Shown: piece by piece, positions 28,415 through 37,808 of the stretch
Numbering within the stretch: the stretch's first letter is position 1
Layout: the number at the start of each line of letters is the position of its first letter
Assembly: GCA_902761495.1 (NCBI GenBank)
Contig: CACWKL010000003.1
Location: 1 to 41,772, forward strand
DNA length: 41,772 bases
Direction of reading: 5' to 3'
Source of the DNA: an uncultured Pseudomonadota bacterium
Lineage (GTDB): Bacteria > Pseudomonadota > Alphaproteobacteria > UBA3830
Notes under the pieces: model-generated
What the model was told of the DNA's origin: nothing
The model's database searches: none
What the model saw: the letters and a program-made list of their open reading frames with translations, nothing else
Position numbers and translations under genes: made by a program

Positions 28415-29809
28415 TTAAATCTTCAAAATATTAACTGAATCGCTATCAAAATCATTCAGCATCACAACACTGTCTCCAACCCTGGCGAACTTTCGATCCA
28501 TAGCGACAGTCGTTGCAATTTTTCCGAGCTTATCCTGATCAAATTCCTTTTTTATTACAAATGAATAGACACCACACAGCAATCCCGCCTGTCGGGCGAC
28601 TTCCTCAGAACTCGTTCCCAACAGAATAGGACATGTAGGCCTGAATCTTGCGCAACAAGCTACGTGTTCAAAGGAATCCGAGAACATCACGATACAGGAT
28701 GCATTGCTGTACATCGCTGCAGATTTCGAAGCTTTGCACTTTGCGTCCAATGAAGTCTGATGTGGACATTGCGTGTCGTCCTCAATCTTTCTTATGCAAC
28801 TAGGATCTTTTTCTGTAACTTCGATAATTTTGTTCATCATGTTCACAGCTTCTAAAGGATATTGGCCAGAAGCAGATTCTGCCGACAACATGGTTGCATC
28901 CGCGCCACTGTAGACAGCATTTGCAACGTCCGAAACCTCTGCTCGGGTCGGACTTGGTGAAGTAATCATTGACTCCAACATCTGCGTAGCAACGATAACA
29001 GGCTTTCCCATTCTGTGACACGTATTTATAATCAAACGCTGAGCCATCGGCACCTCTTCGGGATTCATCTCAACACCTAAATCGCCTCGAGCAACCATAA
29101 TACCATCTGAAATCTGGGTAATAGGCTCGATCGCTTTAACAGCCAACGGCTTCTCTATTTTCGATAAAACCTTCGCCTTACCTTTTATTATGTTACGAGC
29201 TTCCTCTACATCTTCAACATTTTGAACGAAGGAAAGCGCCACCCAATCAACACCAAGTTTTAGAACGAAATCCAAATCTTTTCTATCTTTTTCCGTTAAC
29301 GCAGGAATCGGCAACATTACATGCGGAACGTTAACTCCTTTTCTATTGGATAATTGTCCGCCAATGATTACCTTCACTTCCGCATATTCAGGGGAACAGG
29401 ACAAAACCTGAAAACGCAACTTACCATCATCCAGCAACAATGTCGTCCCAACTTTCAGAGCTTCTAAAATCTCAGGATGCGGCAAATTAACTCTCTTGGT
29501 ATCCCCAGGAGTTTTATCCAGGTCAAATCTAAAAATATCTCCTTCCTCCAGGAAAATTTTGTTATTTTCAAAAGTTCCGACCCTTAACTTCGGCCCCTGA
29601 AGGTCAGCAAGAATTGTTGGAAAAGAATGATGTTTGTGTCCAACTGACCTTATAGTATCGTAAATTTTTTCGTGGCCAGCATGATCTCCGTGGGAAAAAT
29701 TCAACCTGAAAACATCAACTCCACTAAGATACAGCTTTTCAATAACTTCAGCACTGTTGCTCGAGGGACCAATTGTTGCAACTATCTTACCATTACGACA
29801 CCTTTTCAT
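28415..29809 (-). CDS. pyk: Pyruvate kinase
   Basis: Pyruvate kinase makes pyruvate and ATP from phosphoenolpyruvate, the last step of glycolysis. The 464-residue protein has TIGPSSNS and VFRLNFSHGDH at the N-terminus, the TILADLQGPKLRVG segment, the B domain (about 70-165), the catalytic stretch LSKIEKPLAVKAIEPI, MVARGDLGVEM, the ATQMLESMITSPSPTRAEVSD region, and GADATMLSAESASGQYP. The C-terminal allosteric domain is present but short. AGGAG lies about 6 bases before ATG. Its presence suggests at least lower glycolysis is kept. Confidence 0.96.
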   Translation of the reverse strand: MKRCRNGKIVATIGPSSNSAEVIEKLYLSGVDVFRLNFSHGDHAGHEKIYDTIRSVGHKHHSFPTILADLQGPKLRVGTFENNKIFLEEGDIFRFDLDKTPGDTKRVNLPHPEILEALKVGTTLLLDDGKLRFQVLSCSPEYAEVKVIIGGQLSNRKGVNVPHVMLPIPALTEKDRKDLDFVLKLGVDWVALSFVQNVEDVEEARNIIKGKAKVLSKIEKPLAVKAIEPITQISDGIMVARGDLGVEMNPEEVPMAQRLIINTCHRMGKPVIVATQMLESMITSPSPTRAEVSDVANAVYSGADATMLSAESASGQYPLEAVNMMNKIIEVTEKDPSCIRKIEDDTQCPHQTSLDAKCKASKSAAMYSNASCIVMFSDSFEHVACCARFRPTCPILLGTSSEEVARQAGLLCGVYSFVIKKEFDQDKLGKIATTVAMDRKFARVGDSVVMLNDFDSDSVNILKI

Positions 29810-29974
29810 ATAAATCTCCTAAAAAATTCTAATCCAATCTACAACTTGTTAGATGTTATGTCCAGTTGATATTTTGCTTTAAACATAAATCGAAAACTCT
29901 TTTTCTAGATAAAACAATATGATATTTTTTTAAAATTAACTATATCCAATAAAAATTCGGAATATTTTTTGCAA

Positions 29975-30547
29975 TCAAGCTCTTCCGAACTTATCCAAAA
30001 ACAACGGGAAACGCAGACCTATTTTGAGAAAAGCTTTGCTCCACTTGTCCGCACACGAATCTCCGAAAATCAAAGCTTCATCCGAACGAATGGGTATCCA
30101 GTAATTGGAAGTGATTTCATTCTCTAACTGCTGAGAATCCCAGCGATAACACCCTATGCACAAAATTTTTCGTTCGGATTCCCCCATTATGAAGGCGAAA
30201 GAATTTACTAGGTTGTCGCAAGTAGTCATGAGTATGTTATCGCGAACAGCAATAGTATTCTCTGATATATTCTTATTGGTGTGAAGCACATATCCCTTGT
30301 CTATATCCCGGTCCCCTCCGATACGGATTTCCACATTTCCAACATCCCCAAAATTCATCTTGGTGAAAATTTGTAATAGATTCATATTTGGCAGTATTTT
30401 ATTTATAACGACTCCCATAGCTCCTTTATCTGAATGTTCACAGATATAAACCATTGACTTGCTCATGTATGCATCAGAAATATTAGGCGTTGCAAGCAAT
30501 ATCTTCCCTGTTAAATCTTGTATATCATTCTCTCTGTTGCTCATCAT
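29975..30547 (-). CDS. YqgE/AlgH family protein (UPF0301)
   Basis: This is a cytosolic protein of about 190 residues in the YqgE/AlgH family. AlgH was once proposed as a regulator of alginate genes in Pseudomonas, but the molecular role is not settled. The family start GKILLATPNISDAYMSKSMVYICEHSDKGAMGVVINK is typical, followed by IRIGGDRDIDKGYVLHT and the later CIGCYRWDSQQLENEI. I suggest ATG at 30547; GTG at 30577 and ATG at 30544 are also possible. It is divergent from the DsbD-like gene with only about 54 bases between starts, so their promoters must overlap. Confidence 0.88.
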   Translation of the reverse strand: MMSNRENDIQDLTGKILLATPNISDAYMSKSMVYICEHSDKGAMGVVINKILPNMNLLQIFTKMNFGDVGNVEIRIGGDRDIDKGYVLHTNKNISENTIAVRDNILMTTCDNLVNSFAFIMGESERKILCIGCYRWDSQQLENEITSNYWIPIRSDEALIFGDSCADKWSKAFLKIGLRFPLFLDKFGRA

Positions 30548-30601
30548 CCCATCCAGGTCTATACTTGTATGGTACACTGCGAGGGTTAATTTTTTACTAA
30601 A

Positions 30602-32080
30602 ATGAAATATTTCCTACATGTTTTTTTTGTTTTTGTTTTAACCATTTTTATAAATTTTCCAACCAATGCTCTAAAATCAAGAGATGTACTTCTCAAACTT
30701 GAGAAATTGTCCTCTGACGGTGTCGCAACATTTAAAATCGAACTCCCGAAAGGATGGAAACTGGCTAAAGCCCCTGAAATTGTGTCAAAATCAAAGTCCA
30801 AGGAGTTCAAATATCAAGGGAATTTTAAGAAAATTTTGGAAAACAAATACGAAACTCATTGTAAATTAAATAAAAATCAGAAAGACGTCCTGAAATTCGA
30901 TTTTTTTGTTTGCAAAAACATTTGTTCTGTCATAAGCAAGGATTTTATTTTTATTCCCAATGTTTCCTCACAAAATACTTCCGTAAAATTTTTTATAATC
31001 ATGATATTGTTTGGATTCCTCGGAGGTTTACTTCTCAACATCATGCCTTGCGTATTGCCGGTGATTCTTCTGAAAATAAGGCATATGAGTTCGCGTAAAA
31101 CCGTAATTAATTCGATTATCGGAAATTATTTGAGTTTTACTATTCTTGCATTGATTCTGTCCGTGTTGAAATTGTCCAGCGAAATCGTGGGTTGGGGTTT
31201 GCATTTTCAAAACATATACTTCCTGAAATTTACGGTAATTTTTTTCTTTATTCTTTCTCTTATTAGTTTTGGTAAATTGCATTTTTATTGGAATGTAAAT
31301 TTAGATAAATCCAAAATAGCGAATAAAAATATACGGGATGTTACTTTTAGCGCAATAGTAACCATGGTTGCCATCCCCTGCTCTGCTCCTCTGTTGGGAA
31401 CTGCTATGACTTTCGCGATACAAGAATCATTTATAAATCTATTTTCGATATTTATAGCAATAGCTACAGGATTTTCTTTTCCGTATTTCTTTGCATTGTT
31501 TTATAAATTTCCGTTCGAAAAGATATTTCAAAACCCGATATTAAACCGCGTTATTAATTGGGGAGTCGTCATCACTTTTGTTTGGCTGAGCTGGGTATTA
31601 TTCAGAAGCATTAGTCTGATCGAAATATTCGTTATTTGCTTCGCGCTGTTGGCTGCAATGTTATTATTCAGGAAAAAGTACAACTCAATCGCAATATTGT
31701 TGCTTGCTTCTGCGATTTTCATAAATATTCCACAAAAAAATACACCGGACTTCGCCCAACTTGAAAAGGTTTCAAAACTTGTTCAACAAAACAATGTCGT
31801 CATCCTGAATATTACTGCAGACTGGTGTCTATCTTGTAAATACAACAAACTGAAATTTGAATCCAACCGAGTGCAGACGAAGATAAACGAGAACAATATT
31901 AAATTTGTGGAAATCGATATAACCAAAAAAAATGATAAGGTCATGAATTTTATCCGAGAACACTCTCGGGTGGGAATTCCTTTTACCATAATATTCGGTC
32001 CTCAAAACAAATCCGGAATCGTATTATCTGAAATTCCGACGATATCCGAGATCGTAAAGACTATAGACCTTGTAAAATAA
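30602..32080 (+). CDS. DsbD/ScsB-like transmembrane thiol:disulfide interchange protein
   Basis: This protein would carry electrons from cytosolic thioredoxin across the inner membrane to periplasmic thiol proteins. It has 492 residues. A signal peptide (about 1-23) precedes a short N-terminal periplasmic domain with a cysteine pair C104-x3-C108 (VCKNIC). The DsbD membrane domain follows with about eight helices and the redox pair C150 in NIMPCVLPV and C260 in AIPCSAPLLGT. The C-terminal thioredoxin domain has C409-x-x-C412 in ADWCLSCKYNKL. All three cysteine pairs are thus present. The N-terminal domain is smaller than in E. coli DsbD and more like ScsB. It probably keeps a periplasmic oxidoreductase reduced. 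LysS follows after 50 bases. Confidence 0.87.
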   Translation: MKYFLHVFFVFVLTIFINFPTNALKSRDVLLKLEKLSSDGVATFKIELPKGWKLAKAPEIVSKSKSKEFKYQGNFKKILENKYETHCKLNKNQKDVLKFDFFVCKNICSVISKDFIFIPNVSSQNTSVKFFIIMILFGFLGGLLLNIMPCVLPVILLKIRHMSSRKTVINSIIGNYLSFTILALILSVLKLSSEIVGWGLHFQNIYFLKFTVIFFFILSLISFGKLHFYWNVNLDKSKIANKNIRDVTFSAIVTMVAIPCSAPLLGTAMTFAIQESFINLFSIFIAIATGFSFPYFFALFYKFPFEKIFQNPILNRVINWGVVITFVWLSWVLFRSISLIEIFVICFALLAAMLLFRKKYNSIAILLLASAIFINIPQKNTPDFAQLEKVSKLVQQNNVVILNITADWCLSCKYNKLKFESNRVQTKINENNIKFVEIDITKKNDKVMNFIREHSRVGIPFTIIFGPQNKSGIVLSEIPTISEIVKTIDLVK

Positions 32081-32130
32081 TAGTCCTATAATGGCGGAGT
32101 TTGTTTTTTATTAAAGAAAAAGGAAAAAAG

Positions 32131-33702
32131 ATGATTGAAAAAACTTTCGACGAAGATGTTTATCAGAATGCTAAGTCATGGCCGTTTGAAGAAGCTCGAA
32201 AGTTATTAAATCGTGAAAGCATAAAGAAAAAAGGGTATGCCCTATTCGAAACAGGATACGGTCCTTCGGGATTGCCTCACATTGGAACCTTCGGGGAGGT
32301 TGTCAGGACAACATTCGTTCGACATGCTTTCGAGAGTCTTACCGGAATGAAAACCAAATTGTTTGCTTTTTCCGATGACAGGGATGGTCTGAGAAAAGTT
32401 CCGGATAACATTCCTAACAAAGAATTGGTTGCGAAATATTTGGAATTCCCTTTGACGAGCGTCGCAGACCCTTTCGGATGCCACGCCAGCTTTGGTGAAC
32501 ATAACAACAATAAGCTCATGGAATTCCTGGATTCGTTTGGATTTGATTACGAATTTCAAAGTTCAACCGATTGGTATAAAAGCGGAAGATTTAACGAAAT
32601 TCTTCTCAGAGTTTTACAAAATCATGAAGAAATCCTATCTATCATGCTTGCAAGCCTTCGTGAAGAGCGTGCAGCAACATACAGTCCTTTCCTGCCGATA
32701 TCCCCAAAGACAGGTAAGGTGCTGCAGGTGAATGTCGAAGAATATCGAGTCAACGATGGTACAATAGTTTTCAAAGACGAAGACGGAACTCTGACGGAAC
32801 TTCCCGTAACAGACGGAAATTGCAAATTACAGTGGAAAGTCGACTGGGCAGCTCGCTGGACTGCGTTGGATGTTGATTACGAAATGTCCGGCAAAGATTT
32901 AATTGACTCCGTGAAACTATCCTCGAAAATCTGTCGAGTATTAGGAGGAAATCCTCCTGTAGGATTCAATTACGAACTATTTTTGGATGGAGAAGGAAAA
33001 AAGATTTCCAAATCCAAAGGAAACGGACTCAGCATCGATGAATGGTTGCACTATGCACCACAAGAAAGTCTGGCCAATTTTATGTTTGCATCGCCAAAAA
33101 GCGCGAAAAGGCTTTATTTCGATGTCATTCCGAGACAGATTGACGATTATGTCACCCATTTGAGCAATTTTGAGACTCAAACTCCGAATAAAAAAATAGA
33201 TAATCCGGTCTGGCACATACACAACGGAAATCCCCCGAAAGCGGAAGAAAACATTTCTTATTCGCTGTTGTTGAATTTGGTCAGTGCTTGCAACACCGAC
33301 GATAAATCTACCCTATGGGGATTTATTCAGAAATATATCAAAGATGCGACTCCTGAAAACAGGCCGTTTTTGGATAGATTAGTTGAGCACACGATAAATT
33401 ATTACCAGGATTTCGTAAGGCCTACGAAAAAGTATACCGTTCCTGGTGATATAGAAAGAAAGGCGTTGGAAGAGCTGAGAACTTCGCTGAAAAACTTATC
33501 TGCCGATGTAACAGCCGAAGAGGCGCAAAGTGCAGTATTCGAGGTTGGAAAGCATTACGAGTTCGAAAATTTGAGAGCCTGGTTTATGTGTTTGTATAAA
33601 AATCTTCTCGGACAAGAAGAAGGCCCTCGCATGGGATCTTTTATTGTATTGTATGGAGTGCAAAATACCATTAAGCTAATAGATGACGCTTTAAGTAGGT
33701 AA
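32131..33702 (+). CDS. lysS: Class I lysyl-tRNA synthetase (archaeal-type LysK)
   Basis: This enzyme charges tRNA-Lys but belongs to the class I fold found in archaea, spirochaetes and alphaproteobacteria, rather than the class II LysS of most bacteria. The 523-residue protein shows the HIGH-type motif in GPSGLPHIGTFGE (H50-I-G-T53) and the KMSKS-type motif in KKISKSKGNG (about 290-299). The C-terminal half is the helical anticodon-binding domain (ending FIVLYGVQNTIKLI). I chose ATG at 32131 because AAGGA precedes it at a good distance and homology starts MIEKTFDED; the upstream TTG extension to 32101 is unlikely. The UDG gene begins 2 bases after its stop. Confidence 0.95.
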   Translation: MIEKTFDEDVYQNAKSWPFEEARKLLNRESIKKKGYALFETGYGPSGLPHIGTFGEVVRTTFVRHAFESLTGMKTKLFAFSDDRDGLRKVPDNIPNKELVAKYLEFPLTSVADPFGCHASFGEHNNNKLMEFLDSFGFDYEFQSSTDWYKSGRFNEILLRVLQNHEEILSIMLASLREERAATYSPFLPISPKTGKVLQVNVEEYRVNDGTIVFKDEDGTLTELPVTDGNCKLQWKVDWAARWTALDVDYEMSGKDLIDSVKLSSKICRVLGGNPPVGFNYELFLDGEGKKISKSKGNGLSIDEWLHYAPQESLANFMFASPKSAKRLYFDVIPRQIDDYVTHLSNFETQTPNKKIDNPVWHIHNGNPPKAEENISYSLLLNLVSACNTDDKSTLWGFIQKYIKDATPENRPFLDRLVEHTINYYQDFVRPTKKYTVPGDIERKALEELRTSLKNLSADVTAEEAQSAVFEVGKHYEFENLRAWFMCLYKNLLGQEEGPRMGSFIVLYGVQNTIKLIDDALSR

Positions 33703-33704
33703 GT

Positions 33705-34367
33705 ATGGAAAAAAAGGAAGTAGTAGAAGTTCTGAAATGGTTTTCTGACATGGGAGTTTCTGATATTTTAGAGACTAATTTTTCCAGACCTTCGAGTAAC
33801 AAGATATCCACACTTGCGGAATTAAAAGAAGCAATGGCTAAAGTTGATATCTCCATAAAACACTGCGCAACCAATATGGTATTCGGCATGGGAAACACAA
33901 AAGCAGACATTCTACTGCTAGGAGAAGCTCCGGGGGCGGAAGAAGACAAGCAAGGTCTTCCTTTTGTAGGACAGAGCGGACAGTTGCTGGATAAGGTTCT
34001 GGCTGATATCGGTTTGGACAGAACCAAGGTCTACATTACGAATATTCTACCGTGGAGACCTCCCGGAAACAGAACTCCAAATACTCAGGAGGTTGCTTTA
34101 TTCAGGCCTTACGTGTTGAAGCATATTTCTTTAATCAATCCGAAAGTCGTGGTTTGTCTCGGAGGAACTTCGACGAAGGCGTTGTTGCAGACTACAGACG
34201 GAATTATGAAACTTCATGGACGCTGGACCACTACGAAAGGAATTTCGGCAAAAATTATGCCGACTTTTCACCCTGCATACCTGCTGAGGTCTCCATCTCA
34301 AAAAAGGGAGTTCTGGAGGGATTTTCTATTAGTCAGGGAAGAGATTTCGACAGATCAAGTGAACTAA
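33705..34367 (+). CDS. Uracil-DNA glycosylase, family-4-like
   Basis: This protein would remove uracil from DNA to start base-excision repair. The 220-residue protein has the family motif LLGEAPGAEEDKQGLPFVG, the YITNILPWRPPGNRTP segment, and FHPAYLLRSPSQ near the end. Family 4 enzymes usually hold a 4Fe-4S cluster with an N-terminal C-x2-C; here only one cysteine is seen there (IKHCATNMVFG), as in many alphaproteobacterial homologues, so the cluster may be absent or altered. About 55 residues precede the core domain. It is translated directly after lysS. Confidence 0.88.
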   Translation: MEKKEVVEVLKWFSDMGVSDILETNFSRPSSNKISTLAELKEAMAKVDISIKHCATNMVFGMGNTKADILLLGEAPGAEEDKQGLPFVGQSGQLLDKVLADIGLDRTKVYITNILPWRPPGNRTPNTQEVALFRPYVLKHISLINPKVVVCLGGTSTKALLQTTDGIMKLHGRWTTTKGISAKIMPTFHPAYLLRSPSQKREFWRDFLLVREEISTDQVN

Positions 34368-34428
34368 GTGCTAACTCACCATAAATGACAACCTATTTGA
34401 TTCGATGTGTCAGCATTAACAAAGCCCC

Positions 34429-34474
34429 CCCACAACACCAGTTCTGATTATAACGAGAAATTGATGTTGTTGGG
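34429..34474. terminator. Weak candidate bidirectional hairpin between convergent genes
   Basis: CCCACAACA (34429-34437) can pair with TGTTGTTGGG (34465-34474) with one bulged T across a 27-base loop. It lies in the 118-bp gap between the UDG gene and yebC, which converge. There is no clear T-tract, so the call is weak. A run of seven C lies at the left arm. Confidence 0.22.
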
Positions 34475-34485
34475 TATTTCTAAAA

Positions 34486-35226
34486 TCAATCCAGTTCAAA
34501 GCCCTCGGGAAGTTCATAGTTTGCAATGACGGTCTGGACGTCATCGTCGTCTTCCAAAATCTCGATCAACTTAAACAAAGTCTTGGCGGTACCTTCATCA
34601 ACAGCAATGGTATTTTTGGGCTTCCAAGTAACCTTTGCCTCTAAAGGATCCCCCAATTTTTGAGTTAAACTATCGCGAACGGCTGTCAACTGTTCCATTG
34701 CGCAAATGACCTCAAATCCTTCATCGGTCGTAATGATATCATCCGCTCCCGCTTCTATGGCAAGCTCAAATATTTCATCTTCCGACCCCGCGGTCTTCGG
34801 ATAGGAAACATATCCGATGTGATCAAACTGAAAGCTGACACTATTCGTCTCGCCCAAACTTCCTCCGAATTTAGAAAAAGCCGAACGCACTGCCGGAGCC
34901 GTACGATTCTTATTATCAGTCAAACCTTCAATAATTATAGCAACTCCACCTGGACCGTATCCTTCATATCTGACACTCTGGTAATCGGCAGATGCATCAC
35001 CTCCGGAAGCTTTTTTTATCGCTCTTTCGATATTATCCTTCGGCATATTTTCGGATCTCGCACTCAGCAACGCCGACCTGAGCCGCGTGTTACTCTCCGG
35101 ATCAACTCCGCCTTCTTTCACGGCAACTGTAATTTCTCTGGAAATTTTCGAAAAAATCTTGGCTCTTTTTGCATCCTGAGCACCTTTCCGATACATAATA
35201 TTTTTAAACTGCGAATGTCCTGACAT
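34486..35226 (-). CDS. yebC: YebC/PmpR-family transcriptional regulator or translation factor (TACO1-like)
   Basis: This cytosolic protein has 246 residues, normal for the family. It starts MSGHSQFKNIMYRKGAQDAK with the conserved basic N-terminus, then SARSENMPKDNIERAIKKAS and the YEGYGPGGVAIIIE core motif, followed by NKNRTAPAVRSAFSKFGGSL. The C-terminal domain ends VQTVIANYELPEG. YebC proteins were described as DNA-binding regulators; the mitochondrial homologue TACO1 and recent bacterial work point to help with ribosome stalling at proline stretches. ATG at 35226 has GAGG upstream and fits the family start; the longer in-frame start at 35292 is rejected. It follows the FzlA-like gene. Confidence 0.95.
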   Translation of the reverse strand: MSGHSQFKNIMYRKGAQDAKRAKIFSKISREITVAVKEGGVDPESNTRLRSALLSARSENMPKDNIERAIKKASGGDASADYQSVRYEGYGPGGVAIIIEGLTDNKNRTAPAVRSAFSKFGGSLGETNSVSFQFDHIGYVSYPKTAGSEDEIFELAIEAGADDIITTDEGFEVICAMEQLTAVRDSLTQKLGDPLEAKVTWKPKNTIAVDEGTAKTLFKLIEILEDDDDVQTVIANYELPEGFELD

Positions 35227-35307
35227 TAAAACCTCTAATAAAGCGTGCTCATTATATACAGAAGGAGTCTGATTCTCAAGTCTTTCTCGCAAACCGTCGC
35301 CAAATCG

Positions 35308-35976
35308 CTAAAAATCTAACTCCGAATAAAAAGTAGGAGGAATGACATTCACTATCCGGTCTTTCAAAATATCACGAAAAGATGGGCGGGATTTTATTCG
35401 TACATACCAATCTTTTACCTCAGGATAGGATTCCCATTCGATGGCCGCTACATAATCCAAACAGGATACCTGGGCTGCGGCTGAAATATCTGCCAAAGAA
35501 AACTCTTCCCCCGCCAGCCAATTTCTTCTATTCGTAAGCCAACTTATGTAATCAAAATACTGCCTTATGTTGCTGTTACCTTTACGGATACTTGCAGAGT
35601 CTGGAGAGGATTTGCTCATATATTTTTTTATTACTTTTTCAAAAATAATGTTATTCGTAACGTCAGCAAAAAAATTCACATTAAACAACGAAGAAACACG
35701 GCGAACTTCGGCCTTTGCCTTCAGAGAATCACCAAGCAGGGAATTTGATCGGTAGGTTTGCTCAATATATTCGACGATAGGATAACATCCTTCTAAAATC
35801 GTGCCGTCATTTTCAATTAAGGTGGGCAAATCCGAAAAAACGTGATTTTCGGAAAATACTTTCTTTCTATTCCAAGGACATTCTTCTATCTCCTGATATT
35901 CCAGAGTTTTTTCTTGTAGATAAATCCTTGCCGTTCTTCCAAACGGATCCAACGGATAATGATATAACTCTCTCAT
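35308..35976 (-). CDS. fzlA: FzlA-like glutathione S-transferase-fold protein (FtsZ-associated)
   Basis: This 222-residue protein has an N-terminal thioredoxin-like GST domain (LYHYPLDPFGRTARIYLQEK, then LPTLIENDGTILEGCYPIVE) and a C-terminal helical domain (NWLAGEEFSLADISAAAQ). What sets it apart from generic GSTs is the pattern CLDYVAAIEWESYPEVKDWY, then IKSRPSFRDIL and a C-terminal tail with PPTFYSELDF, which I recognise from Caulobacter FzlA, a protein that binds FtsZ and is needed for division in alphaproteobacteria. FzlA is not thought to act as a glutathione transferase. A GGAGA ribosome-binding site lies 6 bases before ATG. It starts 18 bases after tamB and is likely cotranscribed. 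A generic GST is the alternative. Confidence 0.7.
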   Translation of the reverse strand: MRELYHYPLDPFGRTARIYLQEKTLEYQEIEECPWNRKKVFSENHVFSDLPTLIENDGTILEGCYPIVEYIEQTYRSNSLLGDSLKAKAEVRRVSSLFNVNFFADVTNNIIFEKVIKKYMSKSSPDSASIRKGNSNIRQYFDYISWLTNRRNWLAGEEFSLADISAAAQVSCLDYVAAIEWESYPEVKDWYVRIKSRPSFRDILKDRIVNVIPPTFYSELDF

Positions 35977-35994
35977 AATTATCTCCCCTCACTA

Positions 35995-37770
35995 CTAATA
36001 TCTAAACTTCCAATTAACACCAACCTCGCCCAAAGTATTTACTTTAAGAGAAGTATGAGAACCTACGGACAAATCAACATCAAAACTGGTCTCTTCCCCT
36101 TTTTTGTTAACGCTTATGTATACATTGTCGCTTAGATATTTTCCTGCTCTTACATTAATTTTATCAGAAGATGTCTGTGAATTTTTGTACAACGAAGATG
36201 ATTTACTATCCGAAGAAAACGACAGGCTATCAACCAAACCTATGTTCTGAAATGTATTTAAAACAGAGAAAATATACCCCTTTTTATTTATACTGTTTAC
36301 AGCATGCGCCAATTGAGCAGCTTCTCCGACGGAAAGATCTTTACTGGATTTTCCAAACATCATATGAGATAAAATGACGTCCTGAGTATAATTGGGATGA
36401 GAGTGTAAATCCAAAGACATTCCCTCTCCCGGGGTGTTTTTCACATCTAAAACAACTTTCATGGAATCTATATCCCTGGAACAAGATATTTTCATTTTCG
36501 GATCAAATGGATAACGTTCAAAAAATTTAACTTTACTTTTTTCAAATATCATACGCTTACCAAAAAGATTCAATCTGCCCTCCTTCAAATCAACACTTCC
36601 TGACAGCGTTGCCTTCTCATTATAGGTTCCCAGATGAAGATTTCCAGCAAAATCCAACTTATATATGTTACCTACTATCTTTATCCGCTGACCTTCCAAA
36701 TTTATATCGTATAAGAAAAAATCATCTTCCTCCTTTTTGGTTTTACTCAAAAAGATATCGTTCATAACGGTGATATCTTTATATTGATCATCATTTCCAC
36801 TTTCCCAAAATATTAATTCACACAGTGGAACTTTCAGATTTCCGGATAATTTTAAGTTATCAATAGGACCCTCCATCTTTCCATTACCCAGAATATTTAT
36901 TTTCATGGAATCCGTGTCGAATAATCTGAAATTATCAAATCCCAACTGCAAATCCGTATCCAGATTAGGGATATTATCAGAGAAAAACAAAACCGCATCA
37001 CCGTTAATCGTCGCTTTCTTCCCGTAAGAATCCACAAAATATGAATCATAAATGACAAATTTATTATCCTGTCCGACGAGTTTTATCATTCCGTTTTTTA
37101 AAACCACGTCGGCTATGATAACTGCGGTATCCGAACATTCTATATTACCTCGAATTTGTGGAGAATCAATCTTTCCGCTGATGTTCAGATCAGATTTTAC
37201 CTTTCCTTTTACGGTTATTCCATCGGGAAATTCAAAAATATTTTCTATGTGAGCATTTCCCTTAATCGATATCTTGATCGATGAATCTTTTTTTATCAGA
37301 AGATCTAAGTCGCGTTTAATAAGAACGGGAACTAGAGCTTCCAATCGCAAATTGTCGACGGCATTGGACAAATTTCCTTGAACCGACAATCCTTCTCGAT
37401 CTTGTTTTAAATCAATATCAATTTTGCTCTGCCGAGATATCAACTCTTCTACTCTGAAGAGCCCCTTTCCCGCAAAACAATCTTGAGAAGGTGCCAACTC
37501 AAAACTTCCATTTATTAAACACTGCGGAAGGATTTTACCAAACGCTTTCCCCAGATCTTGTACTGACATATTTTGGGCTACTACATAAATTTTATTCGCG
37601 GATACCAAAAGTTGTAACGTTCCCGTTTTTTTGATTCCGATAACTTTCAAAAAAATTCGATACGAGCGATCTTTTAAATTAATAATGCAATTTTTTAGTT
37701 TCAGTTCAGTATTTTTATTTTTTATATTTCCCGAAAAACTTAAAACATCGTCAACTAAAGTTCCATTCAA
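35995..37770 (-). CDS. tamB: TamB C-terminal part, separated by a frameshift
   Basis: This is the C-terminal 591 residues of TamB, the large periplasmic protein that bridges inner and outer membranes and moves phospholipids or assists outer-membrane protein assembly with TamA. It holds long beta-rich repeats and ends in the conserved DUF490/TamB domain (SGSVDLKEGRLNLFGKRM, then MKVVLDVKNTP, LSHMMFGKSSKDL, and a C-terminal VGVNWKFRY). The TTG used as formal start at 37770 is not convincing: the same frame continues upstream without a stop, through EITFTAKLNGNSKIALNGTL, up to the A tract at 37821-37830, where it meets the end of the N-terminal ORF. It is best read as one gene with the upstream ORF. 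Confidence 0.85.
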   Translation of the reverse strand: MNGTLVDDVLSFSGNIKNKNTELKLKNCIINLKDRSYRIFLKVIGIKKTGTLQLLVSANKIYVVAQNMSVQDLGKAFGKILPQCLINGSFELAPSQDCFAGKGLFRVEELISRQSKIDIDLKQDREGLSVQGNLSNAVDNLRLEALVPVLIKRDLDLLIKKDSSIKISIKGNAHIENIFEFPDGITVKGKVKSDLNISGKIDSPQIRGNIECSDTAVIIADVVLKNGMIKLVGQDNKFVIYDSYFVDSYGKKATINGDAVLFFSDNIPNLDTDLQLGFDNFRLFDTDSMKINILGNGKMEGPIDNLKLSGNLKVPLCELIFWESGNDDQYKDITVMNDIFLSKTKKEEDDFFLYDINLEGQRIKIVGNIYKLDFAGNLHLGTYNEKATLSGSVDLKEGRLNLFGKRMIFEKSKVKFFERYPFDPKMKISCSRDIDSMKVVLDVKNTPGEGMSLDLHSHPNYTQDVILSHMMFGKSSKDLSVGEAAQLAHAVNSINKKGYIFSVLNTFQNIGLVDSLSFSSDSKSSSLYKNSQTSSDKINVRAGKYLSDNVYISVNKKGEETSFDVDLSVGSHTSLKVNTLGEVGVNWKFRY

Positions 37771-37808
37771 AGCTATTTTTGAATTACCATTCAGCTTCGC
37801 GGTAAAAG

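Noticed and set aside
34819..35223. 134-residue plus-strand ORF opposite yebC
   Set aside because: It is a shadow of the conserved YebC coding sequence.
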